DNA from: CAKRJP01 sp963634745
Lineage (GTDB): Bacteria > Bacillota > Clostridia > Lachnospirales > Lachnospiraceae
Direction of reading: 5' to 3'
NCBI GenBank assembly: GCA_963634745.1
Contig: CAVHCX010000004.1
Span: 66,050 to 130,049 of the forward strand
DNA length: 64,000 bases
Below are positions 43,770-51,485 of the stretch, piece by piece (within the stretch, counting starts at the first letter, position 1; every line of letters starts with the position of its first letter). A program made the position numbers and the translations under genes. The notes under the pieces are model-generated. The model worked only from the letters and a program-made list of their open reading frames with translations. It ran no database searches and was not told the origin of the DNA.

Positions 43770-44291
43770 ATGGAAAAAGAAGAAAAAATTCTGCGCGTAG
43801 GCGCAGAATACTGTCGCTTTGTTGGCAGGCTTCTCGAAAATGGAGTAATCCATGGAGAGAAGAGTAGGAAAATTTCAGGATATTCTTCTGAAATAGAGGG
43901 AAGGATATCCAAAAAAGATTATAAAAAAGATAAAATTTTCCAGGCGTGCAAAAGCGTCTGGGAAAACGTTGAGGGGAAACACCCTCATTTCAGAATCATA
44001 TATTATGCCGAAAGATATGGCATAACTCTTCCAAAAGTCATGGAAGAGTATATATACGATAGGAAACAGGACCTGGGGGTTTTCTATTCCGTCGAATGGA
44101 AAACCCCGCTATATAAAATGCGAAGGGATTACCCCGTCGCAGAATGGAATGAAGACATTCCAAAAAAGTTAGTCGAAAAAGAGGAAGACATTTGCATAAT
44201 AACAAAAGTCTCCCTTATTAGGAAGACAATGTATAGCTTCTTAGGGAAGCTATCACTTGTTGAAGAAGAAATAAGAGAAGACTCGTCCTGA
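43770..44291 (+). CDS. Basic helical protein, unknown function
   Basis: This protein has 173 residues. It begins MEKEEKILRVGAEYCRFVGR and is rich in Lys, Glu, Arg and Tyr with long helices and short strands (FRIIYYAERYGITLPKVMEE). The nucleotide sequence contains a perfect 9-bp hairpin at 43788-43809 inside the first codons. The stop codon (44289-44291) lies within the first pseudoknot of the tandem pair C-D. No catalytic motif is seen and no family is recognised. Confidence 0.6.
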   Translation: MEKEEKILRVGAEYCRFVGRLLENGVIHGEKSRKISGYSSEIEGRISKKDYKKDKIFQACKSVWENVEGKHPHFRIIYYAERYGITLPKVMEEYIYDRKQDLGVFYSVEWKTPLYKMRRDYPVAEWNEDIPKKLVEKEEDICIITKVSLIRKTMYSFLGKLSLVEEEIREDSS

Positions 44292-44310
44292 GCAAGACGT
44301 TAAAAGGCTC
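44284..44310 (+). repeat. 27-nt H-type pseudoknot repeat, copy C
   Basis: CGTC/GACG form stem 1, and GAGC (44290-44293) pairs with GCTC (44307-44310). It overlaps the end of the preceding coding sequence. Confidence 0.7.
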
Positions 44311-44313
44311 TCG

Positions 44314-44340
44314 AGTCCCGAGCATGACGTTAAACCGCTT
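44314..44340 (+). repeat. 27-nt H-type pseudoknot repeat, copy D
   Basis: GTC/GAC with GAGC pairing to GCTT (one G-U pair). It follows copy C by 3 bases and ends 11 bases before the AAGGAGG of the next gene. Confidence 0.65.
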
Positions 44341-44361
44341 GTTTAAGGAAAGGAGGTAAAT

Positions 44362-45039
44362 ATGAAAGAAATCCTTAAACCGATGTCTTTGGAAGACATC
44401 AAAAAAGCCGTAAAGGCAAAAAAAAGAGGATTCCATGAGATCGAATTTCTCGCGGGATCCCCCGTCGATGAAGGAGACTGTAAAATCTTCGTCACAACGA
44501 AGATGAGCTATCGCTTCACTTTGAAGTATAGCTCAAACAAAGTCGTTGCGGTTGAGAACAAAATCTTCGCCGCTACGACGAAAGAAGAGCTAGAAGAGTG
44601 CTACGTTGCACTCAAGAGCCTTTCGAAGGCTCAAAGGGAGTGCGTTTCCTCCCATGCCGAAAAAATTCTTTTGTGTAAGCAAGAGAATTTTACCAAAGGC
44701 GAACCCTTGACGAAAGAGGGGAAAAAGCCGCGCGTGCTTACACACGACGGCGACGTAGATAACATCATCTACGCCGCAAACGGCTCGGTATTATTGGAAG
44801 TATACAAAAGCTTCCAATATAATATACATAAAAGGGTATACCGTATGCCCGAGACATGCTACTATCGCGTCTCAAAAGACGGTTCGGTTGAGAAACTGGA
44901 CTCAAGTGATCCGGCTTTGAAGCTGAAGTTAGAGAAGATACGAGAAGAATCACGCCGTTTGGCGGGGAAAAAACTATCCCCATCAAAGCCGGCGCTGTGC
45001 TACACACTAAAGTGTAGTAACATTCTCTCTATTAAGTAG
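44362..45039 (+). CDS. Protein downstream of tandem pseudoknots, unknown function
   Basis: This protein has 225 residues. The N-terminal half has alpha/beta character (MSLEDIKKAVKAKKRGFHEI; KIFVTTKMSYRFTLKYSSNK). The C-terminal half has charged helices. The gene holds several hairpins in its coding sequence, among them GAGCCTT/AAGGCTC (44616/44626), TGTGTAAGCA/TGCTTACACA (44672/44735) and TATTGGAAG/CTTCCAATA (44792/44811). No domain is recognised. Two tandem pseudoknots sit just before its ribosome site, so its translation is likely regulated. Confidence 0.62.
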   Translation: MKEILKPMSLEDIKKAVKAKKRGFHEIEFLAGSPVDEGDCKIFVTTKMSYRFTLKYSSNKVVAVENKIFAATTKEELEECYVALKSLSKAQRECVSSHAEKILLCKQENFTKGEPLTKEGKKPRVLTHDGDVDNIIYAANGSVLLEVYKSFQYNIHKRVYRMPETCYYRVSKDGSVEKLDSSDPALKLKLEKIREESRRLAGKKLSPSKPALCYTLKCSNILSIK

Positions 45040-45043
45040 AGGG

Positions 45044-45072
45044 AACGTCCTGAGCATGACGTTAAAAGGCTC
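45044..45072 (+). repeat. 27-nt H-type pseudoknot repeat, copy E
   Basis: Stem 1 is extended to AACGTC/GACGTT. GAGC (45052-45055) pairs with GCTC (45069-45072). It lies between the previous gene and the VWA gene. Confidence 0.7.
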
Positions 45073-45128
45073 TACGGGAACAGACGAATGGGGGCAGCGC
45101 ATCCTACACGCGAGGAAGGGGGCTCTTA

Positions 45129-47105
45129 ATGGGTCACTTAAAGAAATCTGTGAAGGCGAATTCTTTCGTGTCTGTCGTATACCAAAACGGCAAGGCACCG
45201 AAAGACTTGTCGGCAATCCGCGATTGGATAAGGACAACCGCGGAGCTGACGTGCCCTGACAAGCACATCAGCGTCAGCCTTAATCCAAAGGCTGATACCG
45301 CCTATATTCAAAGGGCGGGGAAAAAGAGAGAGAACTTCCGCATAGTTCTCTCCAGCATGTTGACGAGGATAACCACCGGCATGCCAGATGAGTTTGACAA
45401 CAAGGACAAGATGAGGCCTTTTGTCCTTGAAACAAGGTTATCTTTGTGTGCCCAGTTTATCCATGAACTTGGGCACGCTAAGTTTACCGATATGGTAAGC
45501 GACACAATTGCTGCTTACCCTAAGAAGGAATATATCGGATTCCTCCATAACCTCTTCAATGTTATGGAGGATCCGAAACAGGAAGATTGCATGTCTTCTT
45601 GGTGGAAGATCAACTTCCCCTACAAGCTGCAAGCTTCCTCTGTGCTTAGGTGGCAGGTCAAGAAGATCTTCGGCCCTGCCGCGGAAAAATATGAAGACGA
45701 CGGGACCCCCGGCGGCTTCCTAAATTACCTACTCTTATGTCTGAGAGTAGGGCGCAAGAATATCAAGCGTTCTTGCGCAGTCTTCGAAAAATACCAAGAA
45801 GGCATTGTTCCTCGGGTCAAAGCCTTCTTGGTAGAAAACGATGGGACGAAGCGAGTTCAGCTTGCAGTTGAGCTCGGCGAGTGGCTCATCGAGAACGTTA
45901 CGGAATTTGACTGGGGGGAAGTCCGAATGCCCCCTAAGTCAGAAATTAAATCTGGCTCGATGCCTACAGGGTCAAAGCCAGAAAAAGGAGTATCTTCCGG
46001 GAAAGATATTCTTGAAGACGGATCGGCATCTTCCTCTCCCGAAACGGACAAGCCGACGCCTGATTCTGGCGACTCCAAAGGCAAAGAAGGTGAAAGTGCC
46101 TCCGATGCCGAGGGGAAAGCCGGCGAAAAAGAAGGTGAAGAGGAGGGCGAAAAAGAAGCCCCAGAAGAAGAAGGGGAAGAAGTCTTCGAAGACGACATCG
46201 AAGACCGCGAGGTCACAGACGAAATCATCGATGATTTCATCCAAGAAGGCGAAGACCACGAGTGGATCGTGGCTAAAGATGAATACGAATATGATCCACT
46301 CGTGGTCGAGAAACTTGATGAACAAATAGAGGAATTCACTGACGCAATCAACGACGTCAGTAAGTTCCTCACCCTCTTCAAGGGGCGTATAAAGCCCCGA
46401 GAGACGTCAGGTTTCTCGAGAGGAAAGTTTGACGTCAAGGCTGCTATTCGCAACCGAATGAGCGGTGGTTGCGACGTCAAATGTTTCAAGCAGAAAACCG
46501 CGAGAGGCAAAGATGCCGACCTCGCCGTTTCACTTCTTTGCGACAATTCCGGATCGATGTCCGGGAAAAAGTCACGGATCTGCTCGAAAGCGGCACTTGT
46601 CCTGGGGCAAGCCTGCGAATGGGCAGATATTCCTTTTGAATGCAATGCATTTACAAAGGAGAGGGATGGGTACGACTACACATCCTTCACAATCGTTGAA
46701 AAAGGTTTCGAAGATAGCTTCCAAAAAGCGAAGCCATACTTTGCAATCAACGATAGCGAGCTTTTAGATCGCTATCTTCAAAGCGAAAGAAGAATTTTTA
46801 CTTTCAGTGGAAATTCTGAGGAGGTGAATCTCCATTACGTGTGGAAAAAATTCGCCTCCGTAAAACACAAGACAAAATTGTTGATTGTCTTGTGCGACGG
46901 AGAAACCACCGGCTCCGAAGACGAGTTGAAAAAGGTGGTAAATAACATTGAGGCCGAAGACGGCATCATTGTTATCGGCATTGGCATTTGCTGCCGAGCC
47001 GTTGCGGAAATTTACCCGCATCATAAGTTGTTTAATACAGAGCAAGAGCTCTCAGAGGAACTTGCTCCGTATTTAATAGACGTTGTGTCGAAGTATTCCA
47101 AATAG
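45129..47105 (+). CDS. CobT-like protein: HExxH metal-site domain, acidic linker, VWA domain
   Basis: This protein has 658 residues, with AAGGGGG before the ATG. Residues 112-116 read HELGH, a HExxH zinc motif, followed by NVMEDPKQED near 144-153, which may supply a third ligand. A low-complexity Glu/Asp/Ser linker spans roughly 270-400. The C-terminal VWA domain has the MIDAS motif DNSGSMSG (Asp472-Ser476). With the AAA+ protein downstream it resembles the CobS/CobT and MoxR/VWA chelatase-like pairs seen in large phages. It should act as the substrate-binding partner of the ATPase. The gene carries long intragenic inverted repeats, for instance 15 bp at 46254/46293. Confidence 0.82.
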   Translation: MGHLKKSVKANSFVSVVYQNGKAPKDLSAIRDWIRTTAELTCPDKHISVSLNPKADTAYIQRAGKKRENFRIVLSSMLTRITTGMPDEFDNKDKMRPFVLETRLSLCAQFIHELGHAKFTDMVSDTIAAYPKKEYIGFLHNLFNVMEDPKQEDCMSSWWKINFPYKLQASSVLRWQVKKIFGPAAEKYEDDGTPGGFLNYLLLCLRVGRKNIKRSCAVFEKYQEGIVPRVKAFLVENDGTKRVQLAVELGEWLIENVTEFDWGEVRMPPKSEIKSGSMPTGSKPEKGVSSGKDILEDGSASSSPETDKPTPDSGDSKGKEGESASDAEGKAGEKEGEEEGEKEAPEEEGEEVFEDDIEDREVTDEIIDDFIQEGEDHEWIVAKDEYEYDPLVVEKLDEQIEEFTDAINDVSKFLTLFKGRIKPRETSGFSRGKFDVKAAIRNRMSGGCDVKCFKQKTARGKDADLAVSLLCDNSGSMSGKKSRICSKAALVLGQACEWADIPFECNAFTKERDGYDYTSFTIVEKGFEDSFQKAKPYFAINDSELLDRYLQSERRIFTFSGNSEEVNLHYVWKKFASVKHKTKLLIVLCDGETTGSEDELKKVVNNIEAEDGIIVIGIGICCRAVAEIYPHHKLFNTEQELSEELAPYLIDVVSKYSK

Positions 47106-47117
47106 GAGGAAATTAAA

Positions 47118-48596
47118 ATGGAAACAATTTTAACTTTACTTTCCAAGGGAGTTATCTCCCTTGGAAAAACAGACAAAGAGGACGAATACGTCCTTTTTGT
47201 CACGACAAAGGACAAGAACTTTGCCGTACCGATGTTGAAGACGAAATCATCGACGTTTGCATACGTCGATGAAAAAGTTGATGTGGGAGATTATGGGGCA
47301 ATAAGTTCCTTAATTGAGCAGATCAACAAAAGTAAGGTCTACAAAGGACTTTACTCGTTTAAGCCGATTTTAAAGAAAGTTCCGGAGCACTCTCACAAGA
47401 TTGTGTCCTGGGTCTCGGGAGGAATCGACGGCATCAAATCGGTGCAGCCGAAAAATCTAATCAAGGTCGCAAAAGACCTAGGCTACAATTTTGTCGAGAA
47501 GAGTCTCGGGGGGGAGGTTCGAATAAGAGATTATTCGGGTCTACTCACAGACCCCATCAACAGGGCCATATTCGAGGCGGACAGGGCCGAAGTAGAGGCC
47601 GCTGGTGCGACTGCTAAACTTGAAAAGCAGTCGACTGAGATTAAAGTCGCCTACGAGGCTCTTTTGCAGGGGCGCATAGGCGGCGTCCTGCTCCTTGGGC
47701 CAACAGGGACGGGAAAGAGTTTCCTGGCTAAAATTATAGCCGTGGAAATGGGAGCACCCTTGCTCTCCGTGCAGATAACAGAAGGGACGACAGTCGATGA
47801 CCTTGTCGGGTCTTTCGTCCCCGACGGGAAAGGAGGTTTCCAGTTCGTTATGGGGCCGCTCCTTAAGGCTTACACGCTAGGTTTCCCCCTAGTGATTGAC
47901 GAGTTAAATTTCGGGAGCGCAGGTGTTATCGCCTGTGCGAACCAATTCCTGGATAAAACAGGAAGGGTGACGATTAACGGGAAAACATATTTCCGTAACC
48001 CGAATTTTATCGCCTTCATGACGGCGAACCCGGGGTATGAGGGAACAAACCCCTTAAATGTTGCCTTGAAGAATAGATTCATCAAGGTCAACGTTCCCGC
48101 CTTGACGAAAAGGCAGTTCGTAGACCGGCTTGGAGACTATTCAAAGGGGCTCGGACATCAGCTTAGTCCAAGCTTCTTTGAAAAGCTATACGATTTCTCG
48201 GCTTTTGTCGAGAAAGAGAGCGCGTCATCAAAATGGCACGAGAATGTTAAGTTCTCTGTGCGAAACGCGCAGTCTTTGTGTGACAGTGTTCTGTCATCAA
48301 AGAAGTCCTTTGAAGACTTCTTCGCGGCCATCGCTGTCGCGTATATCAATGATTTGTCGTGTGACAACGACAATTCGGAGAAACTGTCGCTTTTCAAGAA
48401 ACAAAGCGACACCGTAGAGCAAGTACGCAAACTGTACGACCTCTACGATTTCGCCGAAGTCAAGTCAGTCGAGGTGGTCGATACATTCGGAAGCCTCTTC
48501 GCTGACATAGACGAAGAGAAAGAAGAGGGGGAGGATAAAAAAGATGATTTCGTTGATGACATCATCAACTCCTTCTCTTTTGGAGAAGAGGAGTAA
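47118..48596 (+). CDS. MoxR/CobS-type AAA+ ATPase
   Basis: This protein has 492 residues. An N-terminal domain of ~190 residues precedes the ATPase core. Walker A is GPTGTGKS (residues 194-201). Walker B is LVIDEL with Asp261-Glu262, and the sensor region reads FIAFMTANPGYEGTNPLN, with the arginine-finger type sequence following in LKNRFIKV. This is the MoxR/CobS family, which works with a VWA partner (here the gene 12 bases upstream) to remodel protein complexes or insert metals. The C-terminus is acidic (DEEKEEGEDKKDDF). A 10-bp and a 13-bp hairpin lie in the first 90 bases of the gene. Confidence 0.86.
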   Translation: METILTLLSKGVISLGKTDKEDEYVLFVTTKDKNFAVPMLKTKSSTFAYVDEKVDVGDYGAISSLIEQINKSKVYKGLYSFKPILKKVPEHSHKIVSWVSGGIDGIKSVQPKNLIKVAKDLGYNFVEKSLGGEVRIRDYSGLLTDPINRAIFEADRAEVEAAGATAKLEKQSTEIKVAYEALLQGRIGGVLLLGPTGTGKSFLAKIIAVEMGAPLLSVQITEGTTVDDLVGSFVPDGKGGFQFVMGPLLKAYTLGFPLVIDELNFGSAGVIACANQFLDKTGRVTINGKTYFRNPNFIAFMTANPGYEGTNPLNVALKNRFIKVNVPALTKRQFVDRLGDYSKGLGHQLSPSFFEKLYDFSAFVEKESASSKWHENVKFSVRNAQSLCDSVLSSKKSFEDFFAAIAVAYINDLSCDNDNSEKLSLFKKQSDTVEQVRKLYDLYDFAEVKSVEVVDTFGSLFADIDEEKEEGEDKKDDFVDDIINSFSFGEEE

Positions 48597-48600
48597 AAAA

Positions 48601-48641
48601 GTCAAGAGGTGGTAAAATACCTCTTGACTTCATTTTTTTAA
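48601..48641 (+). terminator. Terminator of the CobS/CobT-like operon
   Basis: A perfect 10-bp stem, GTCAAGAGGT/ACCTCTTGAC, with an 8-base loop is followed by TTCATTTTTTT, 5 bases after the ATPase stop codon. Confidence 0.85.
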
Positions 48642-48651
48642 ATGATATAAT
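48624..48651 (+). promoter_or_regulatory. Sigma70 promoter overlapping the terminator
   Basis: TTGACT (48624-48629) is the 3' arm of the terminator stem. The -10 TATAAT (48646-48651) is perfect, spacing 16 bases. The next gene starts at 48667. Confidence 0.75.
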
Positions 48652-48666
48652 AAAGGAGAATAAAAA

Positions 48667-49179
48667 ATGAAAGAAACGATTAGAATAAAAGAAGACGAAT
48701 TCAACCTCGGGAAAGTCTTAAAACAAGGCAGTTCCGCATCGATTGACCAAAAAATTGGTGCACTGACTCTCATTGAGAACCAAATCGCCCGCCTTAAGGT
48801 TTGCCAAGACTCCCTTAAGGCAGAGATTTCCTCCTCCACATACGAGGGGGCTGTTGCTGAATTGACAGCAGCAGGGAAGGTTTCGGCAGAAAGCGCACAG
48901 CCGGTCGTCGAAATCATCAGAAAGAGTGGAGAGGTTATCTCCGTTCTCTTGATGGACGGATCCGATAATGGATTCGAAATTTCAAAAGAGATTAAGGAAA
49001 AAGCCGTCCTTGACGGCCTTGTCCCGGATAAATACAAGAAGGTTTCGATCACCTTAGATTCTAAGGCGATCGAGAACGACTTCGAGTCTGGGGCCCTTCC
49101 TGACATCTTGAAGCCGTATGTATCTCAGCACCCTAAAAAGGTGCTGAAATTAAGAAAAACCATGAAAGGAGGAAAATAA
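48667..49179 (+). CDS. Helical protein, first gene of the small-gene operon
   Basis: This 170-residue protein starts MKETIRIKEDEFNLGKVLKQ. A first helical part (SIDQKIGALTLIENQIARLK, then VCQDSLKAEI) is followed by an alpha/beta section (GEVISVLLMDGSDNGFEISK) and a basic end (KVLKLRKTMKGGK). No motif is recognised. It has its own sigma70 promoter directly upstream and the ribosome site AAAGGAG. The next gene follows after 2 bases, so they are co-translated. Confidence 0.62.
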   Translation: MKETIRIKEDEFNLGKVLKQGSSASIDQKIGALTLIENQIARLKVCQDSLKAEISSSTYEGAVAELTAAGKVSAESAQPVVEIIRKSGEVISVLLMDGSDNGFEISKEIKEKAVLDGLVPDKYKKVSITLDSKAIENDFESGALPDILKPYVSQHPKKVLKLRKTMKGGK

Positions 49180-49181
49180 TT

Positions 49182-49721
49182 ATGGTTTTAAACTTAGAGA
49201 CACTTCTAAGGAGTGTTGAAGAAACAAAAAAGCAGAAAGACGAGGCTCTTTCTGCCAAAAGAAAGGCATCCCACCAGTGGGCAAAATGCCAAAAAGAAGA
49301 TATGACAAAAGAAGAGAGGACCTATTGGGAGACTGCAGAGGCCTATGATAGGGCCTCAGAGGCCTACGATAAGGTCTTAGATCAACTCAGAGATTGCCCT
49401 GAGTTGATTGTCGATTCTAAGACGATCGAGCAGATGGAACTTTCCATCTGCAAAGAAGTCGATAGATCGTTCTTCATCTGGGACGAATTCTCTGCAACCG
49501 CAGAGACAGTCACCCTCCACGGATGGTTGGACTTTAAGGGCGACGGGAAGAATCCTGATGATGACTTAAACGGGTCGTCAGAGGATATCTATGACGTTTT
49601 GAAGGAAAAATTCTCAGACTTTGATTTTGAAGTCGAGAGTTATCTATCAAAACACGTCAGATTGGGGGATATTTACCCTCAAGCTGATGTATTTATTACC
49701 ATAAGAAAGGAGGAAAGATAA
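49182..49721 (+). CDS. Acidic coiled-coil protein, unknown function
   Basis: This protein has 179 residues. An N-terminal coiled coil (RSVEETKKQKDEALSAKRKA) is followed by a helical part. A beta-containing C-terminal section follows (TAETVTLHGWLDFKGDGKNP, then SYLSKHVRLGDIYPQADVFI). No family is recognised. The gene ends exactly where the next one begins, with the ribosome site of the latter (AAAGGAGG) in its last codons. Confidence 0.62.
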   Translation: MVLNLETLLRSVEETKKQKDEALSAKRKASHQWAKCQKEDMTKEERTYWETAEAYDRASEAYDKVLDQLRDCPELIVDSKTIEQMELSICKEVDRSFFIWDEFSATAETVTLHGWLDFKGDGKNPDDDLNGSSEDIYDVLKEKFSDFDFEVESYLSKHVRLGDIYPQADVFITIRKEER

Positions 49722-50012
49722 ATGGTAAATGGAAAGGTAAGGAGGGCGGTCGCGGCCTATGCCGAAGACAATGATGTCGAGGTAAAAATCCTCGATAATT
49801 CCGCCTACGATGATTCGATCATCGGGGTTACACCCGATGGTCGTCTCATATATTCATACGACAAAATGGTCGTTGAATATATGAATGACAACGACTGCAC
49901 AATGGAAGATGCAGTCGAATGGATCGAATACAACACGGTCCGCGCTCTCCCCTACTTCGGGGAGGGTGCTCCGATCATCTCCTGCTCGTTGGAAAAATAC
50001 GAGGCAGAGTAA
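49722..50012 (+). CDS. Small acidic protein, unknown function
   Basis: This 96-residue protein has the pattern of one alpha/beta domain (RAVAAYAEDNDVEVKILDNS, YDKMVVEYMNDNDCTMEDAV). Its coding sequence contains hairpins CATCGGG/CCCGATG, CATATATTC/GAATATATG and CGACTGCA/TGCAGTCG between about 49815 and 49918. It abuts both neighbours within two bases. No known family is apparent. Confidence 0.6.
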   Translation: MVNGKVRRAVAAYAEDNDVEVKILDNSAYDDSIIGVTPDGRLIYSYDKMVVEYMNDNDCTMEDAVEWIEYNTVRALPYFGEGAPIISCSLEKYEAE

Positions 50013-50013
50013 G

Positions 50014-50430
50014 ATGTACGTGTTGACAGTCAAGTTTGGGAGTGTTAAAGCTCCCAAAACGTATGACTATCTCTACGTCAATCCTAAAAAAGAGGCGGTC
50101 GACTTTGGCCGCCCCTTAAGGATGGTCGTAGGGACGTCAGGCGGGAAGATTCTACATGTCATCAAAAAGACAAAAATGGACTACCTCCCTGAATGGGTAA
50201 CAGCCCAAATTGTCATCGATGACAGAAATGACTGCCATTCGGAGAAAATAACCGCAGGGCATGTCAGACTTCTACGGCCCCCGAAGTCAAGAGGGAAGCC
50301 ACCTGTTAAACAGGAGGAAGAAGCCGAGAAGACACGAGACGAGAAGTTAAGTCTGGACGAACTCAGGAAGGACGCGCAGAAAAAAGCATCTTCTTGGTGC
50401 GCGAAAATTCTGAGAAGCCTAGAAGCCTAA
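50014..50430 (+). CDS. Small protein, unknown function
   Basis: The ATG at 50014 was chosen because it follows the upstream stop by one base and GAGG lies 9 bases before it; longer starts would overlap the previous gene heavily. The 138 residues begin MYVLTVKFGSVKAPKTYDYL, with strands in the first 60 residues (LRMVVGTSGGKILHVIKKTK). The C-terminus is charged and helical (EEEAEKTRDEKLSLDELRKD). A TTTGGGAG/CTCCCAAA hairpin lies in codons near 50035. No family is recognised. Confidence 0.6.
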   Translation: MYVLTVKFGSVKAPKTYDYLYVNPKKEAVDFGRPLRMVVGTSGGKILHVIKKTKMDYLPEWVTAQIVIDDRNDCHSEKITAGHVRLLRPPKSRGKPPVKQEEEAEKTRDEKLSLDELRKDAQKKASSWCAKILRSLEA

Positions 50431-50444
50431 AGGAGGAAAAAAAT

Positions 50445-50798
50445 ATGGGCGAAGAAAAGAAAAAGCCGTGCAGTCTTGAGGGACTATTCGTCGAAGAGTT
50501 CCTTAAAAATAAAGAGGAGGTCAAAACCCTCAGTGATGAACTGAACATACAAAAAGCGGCTTTAAGCCGTGCGACCAAAGAGCTTCGATACCTAAAAGGT
50601 ATCGTTGCGAAATATGTTGGCGAGATCGACGTTGATGAAGAAGGCTGGCCGACCTCTACCATTTCCTTCTATCTTCATTGTGACGATTATGACAAAAGGC
50701 ATAATCTTGAAAGGAAAGAAGCGGTGGATTACCTCTTAACTTTCCTTCACAAAAGCAAGGAAGACGAGGCCGGCGATGAAGAGAAGAAAGAAGAATAA
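50445..50798 (+). CDS. Small charged helical protein, unknown function
   Basis: This protein has 117 residues from the ATG at 50445 (AAAGGAGG in front). The first half is a coiled coil (NKEEVKTLSDELNIQKAALS). A short alpha/beta patch follows (LHCDDYDKRHNLERKEAVDY), and the end is acidic (EDEAGDEEKKEE). The hairpin CGATACC/GGTATCG occurs near 50587. It lies 14 bases after one gene and 17 before the next in a tightly packed run. No motif is recognised. Confidence 0.6.
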   Translation: MGEEKKKPCSLEGLFVEEFLKNKEEVKTLSDELNIQKAALSRATKELRYLKGIVAKYVGEIDVDEEGWPTSTISFYLHCDDYDKRHNLERKEAVDYLLTFLHKSKEDEAGDEEKKEE

Positions 50799-50815
50799 GG
50801 AAAGGAGAGAACAGA

Positions 50816-51484
50816 ATGGCAACAAGTTTAACAGCCAAAGAGGTTCTTATTTACCTCTACGCAAAAAAGAAGGGCGATTGGATGGCCATATACAAGGCTA
50901 TCGCCGACAAAGAAGCCCTTCCTGCCGATCTTGACGCTTGCAGAAGTGTCATCAAGAAGTTTTTGGGGGAACACCCCAAAATCATGACGGTCGTCGATCC
51001 GTCATTCCCCGATACGTTAAAGAAAAGGACAAATCCACCCTTTGTCCTCCCCTTTACAGGCGATGAAAAGATCATCGATTATGATCAAATAATCGCAATC
51101 GAAGGGGAGGAGCTGTGTCCTTCGTTGACCAGGCATGGCATCCGCCATTGCTTTGTCGACGACAGGGGGTGGTGTCATATTAGGGTGCCCCAATATAACA
51201 CCGCAAAAGACGAATACGAAATCAAAGAAGTTGTGTTGGAAGAAGATCGCAGTCACTCTTTCAACACAATGACAGCAGTTAGCCGTAAAGCTGTCGCCAC
51301 AAAAGGCAGTAAGGAATTCTCCGACGCCTTTTTATCCGAATGGTCAAGCAAGAGTAATCTCTTTGCGTTGCCAGGCAACTCTGGCTGCGCATGCAACCAA
51401 CTGATAAAACAAGGGTGGCATCTCTGCGACACATGGAGTGACCTCACTTTTGCCTGTCCCCCAGATGATCCAAAGGAGGCATAA
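50816..51484 (+). CDS. Protein with HTH-like start, unknown function
   Basis: This protein has 222 residues. It opens with a helical segment (KEVLIYLYAKKKGDWMAIYK) that could be a helix-turn-helix. An alpha/beta middle and two cysteine pairs near the C-terminus follow (SGCACNQLIKQGWHLCD). His residues near the middle (RHGIRHCFVDDRGWCHI) could bind a metal with the cysteines. I do not recognise a family. The gene ends one base before the next start. AAAGGAGAG precedes the ATG. Confidence 0.6.
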   Translation: MATSLTAKEVLIYLYAKKKGDWMAIYKAIADKEALPADLDACRSVIKKFLGEHPKIMTVVDPSFPDTLKKRTNPPFVLPFTGDEKIIDYDQIIAIEGEELCPSLTRHGIRHCFVDDRGWCHIRVPQYNTAKDEYEIKEVVLEEDRSHSFNTMTAVSRKAVATKGSKEFSDAFLSEWSSKSNLFALPGNSGCACNQLIKQGWHLCDTWSDLTFACPPDDPKEA

Positions 51485-51485
51485 T

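Noticed and set aside
45857..46645. A 262-codon Ser-rich minus-strand frame
   Set aside because: It lies entirely antisense to the VWA gene and comes from its Glu/Asp codons. The plus-strand protein has clear domains.
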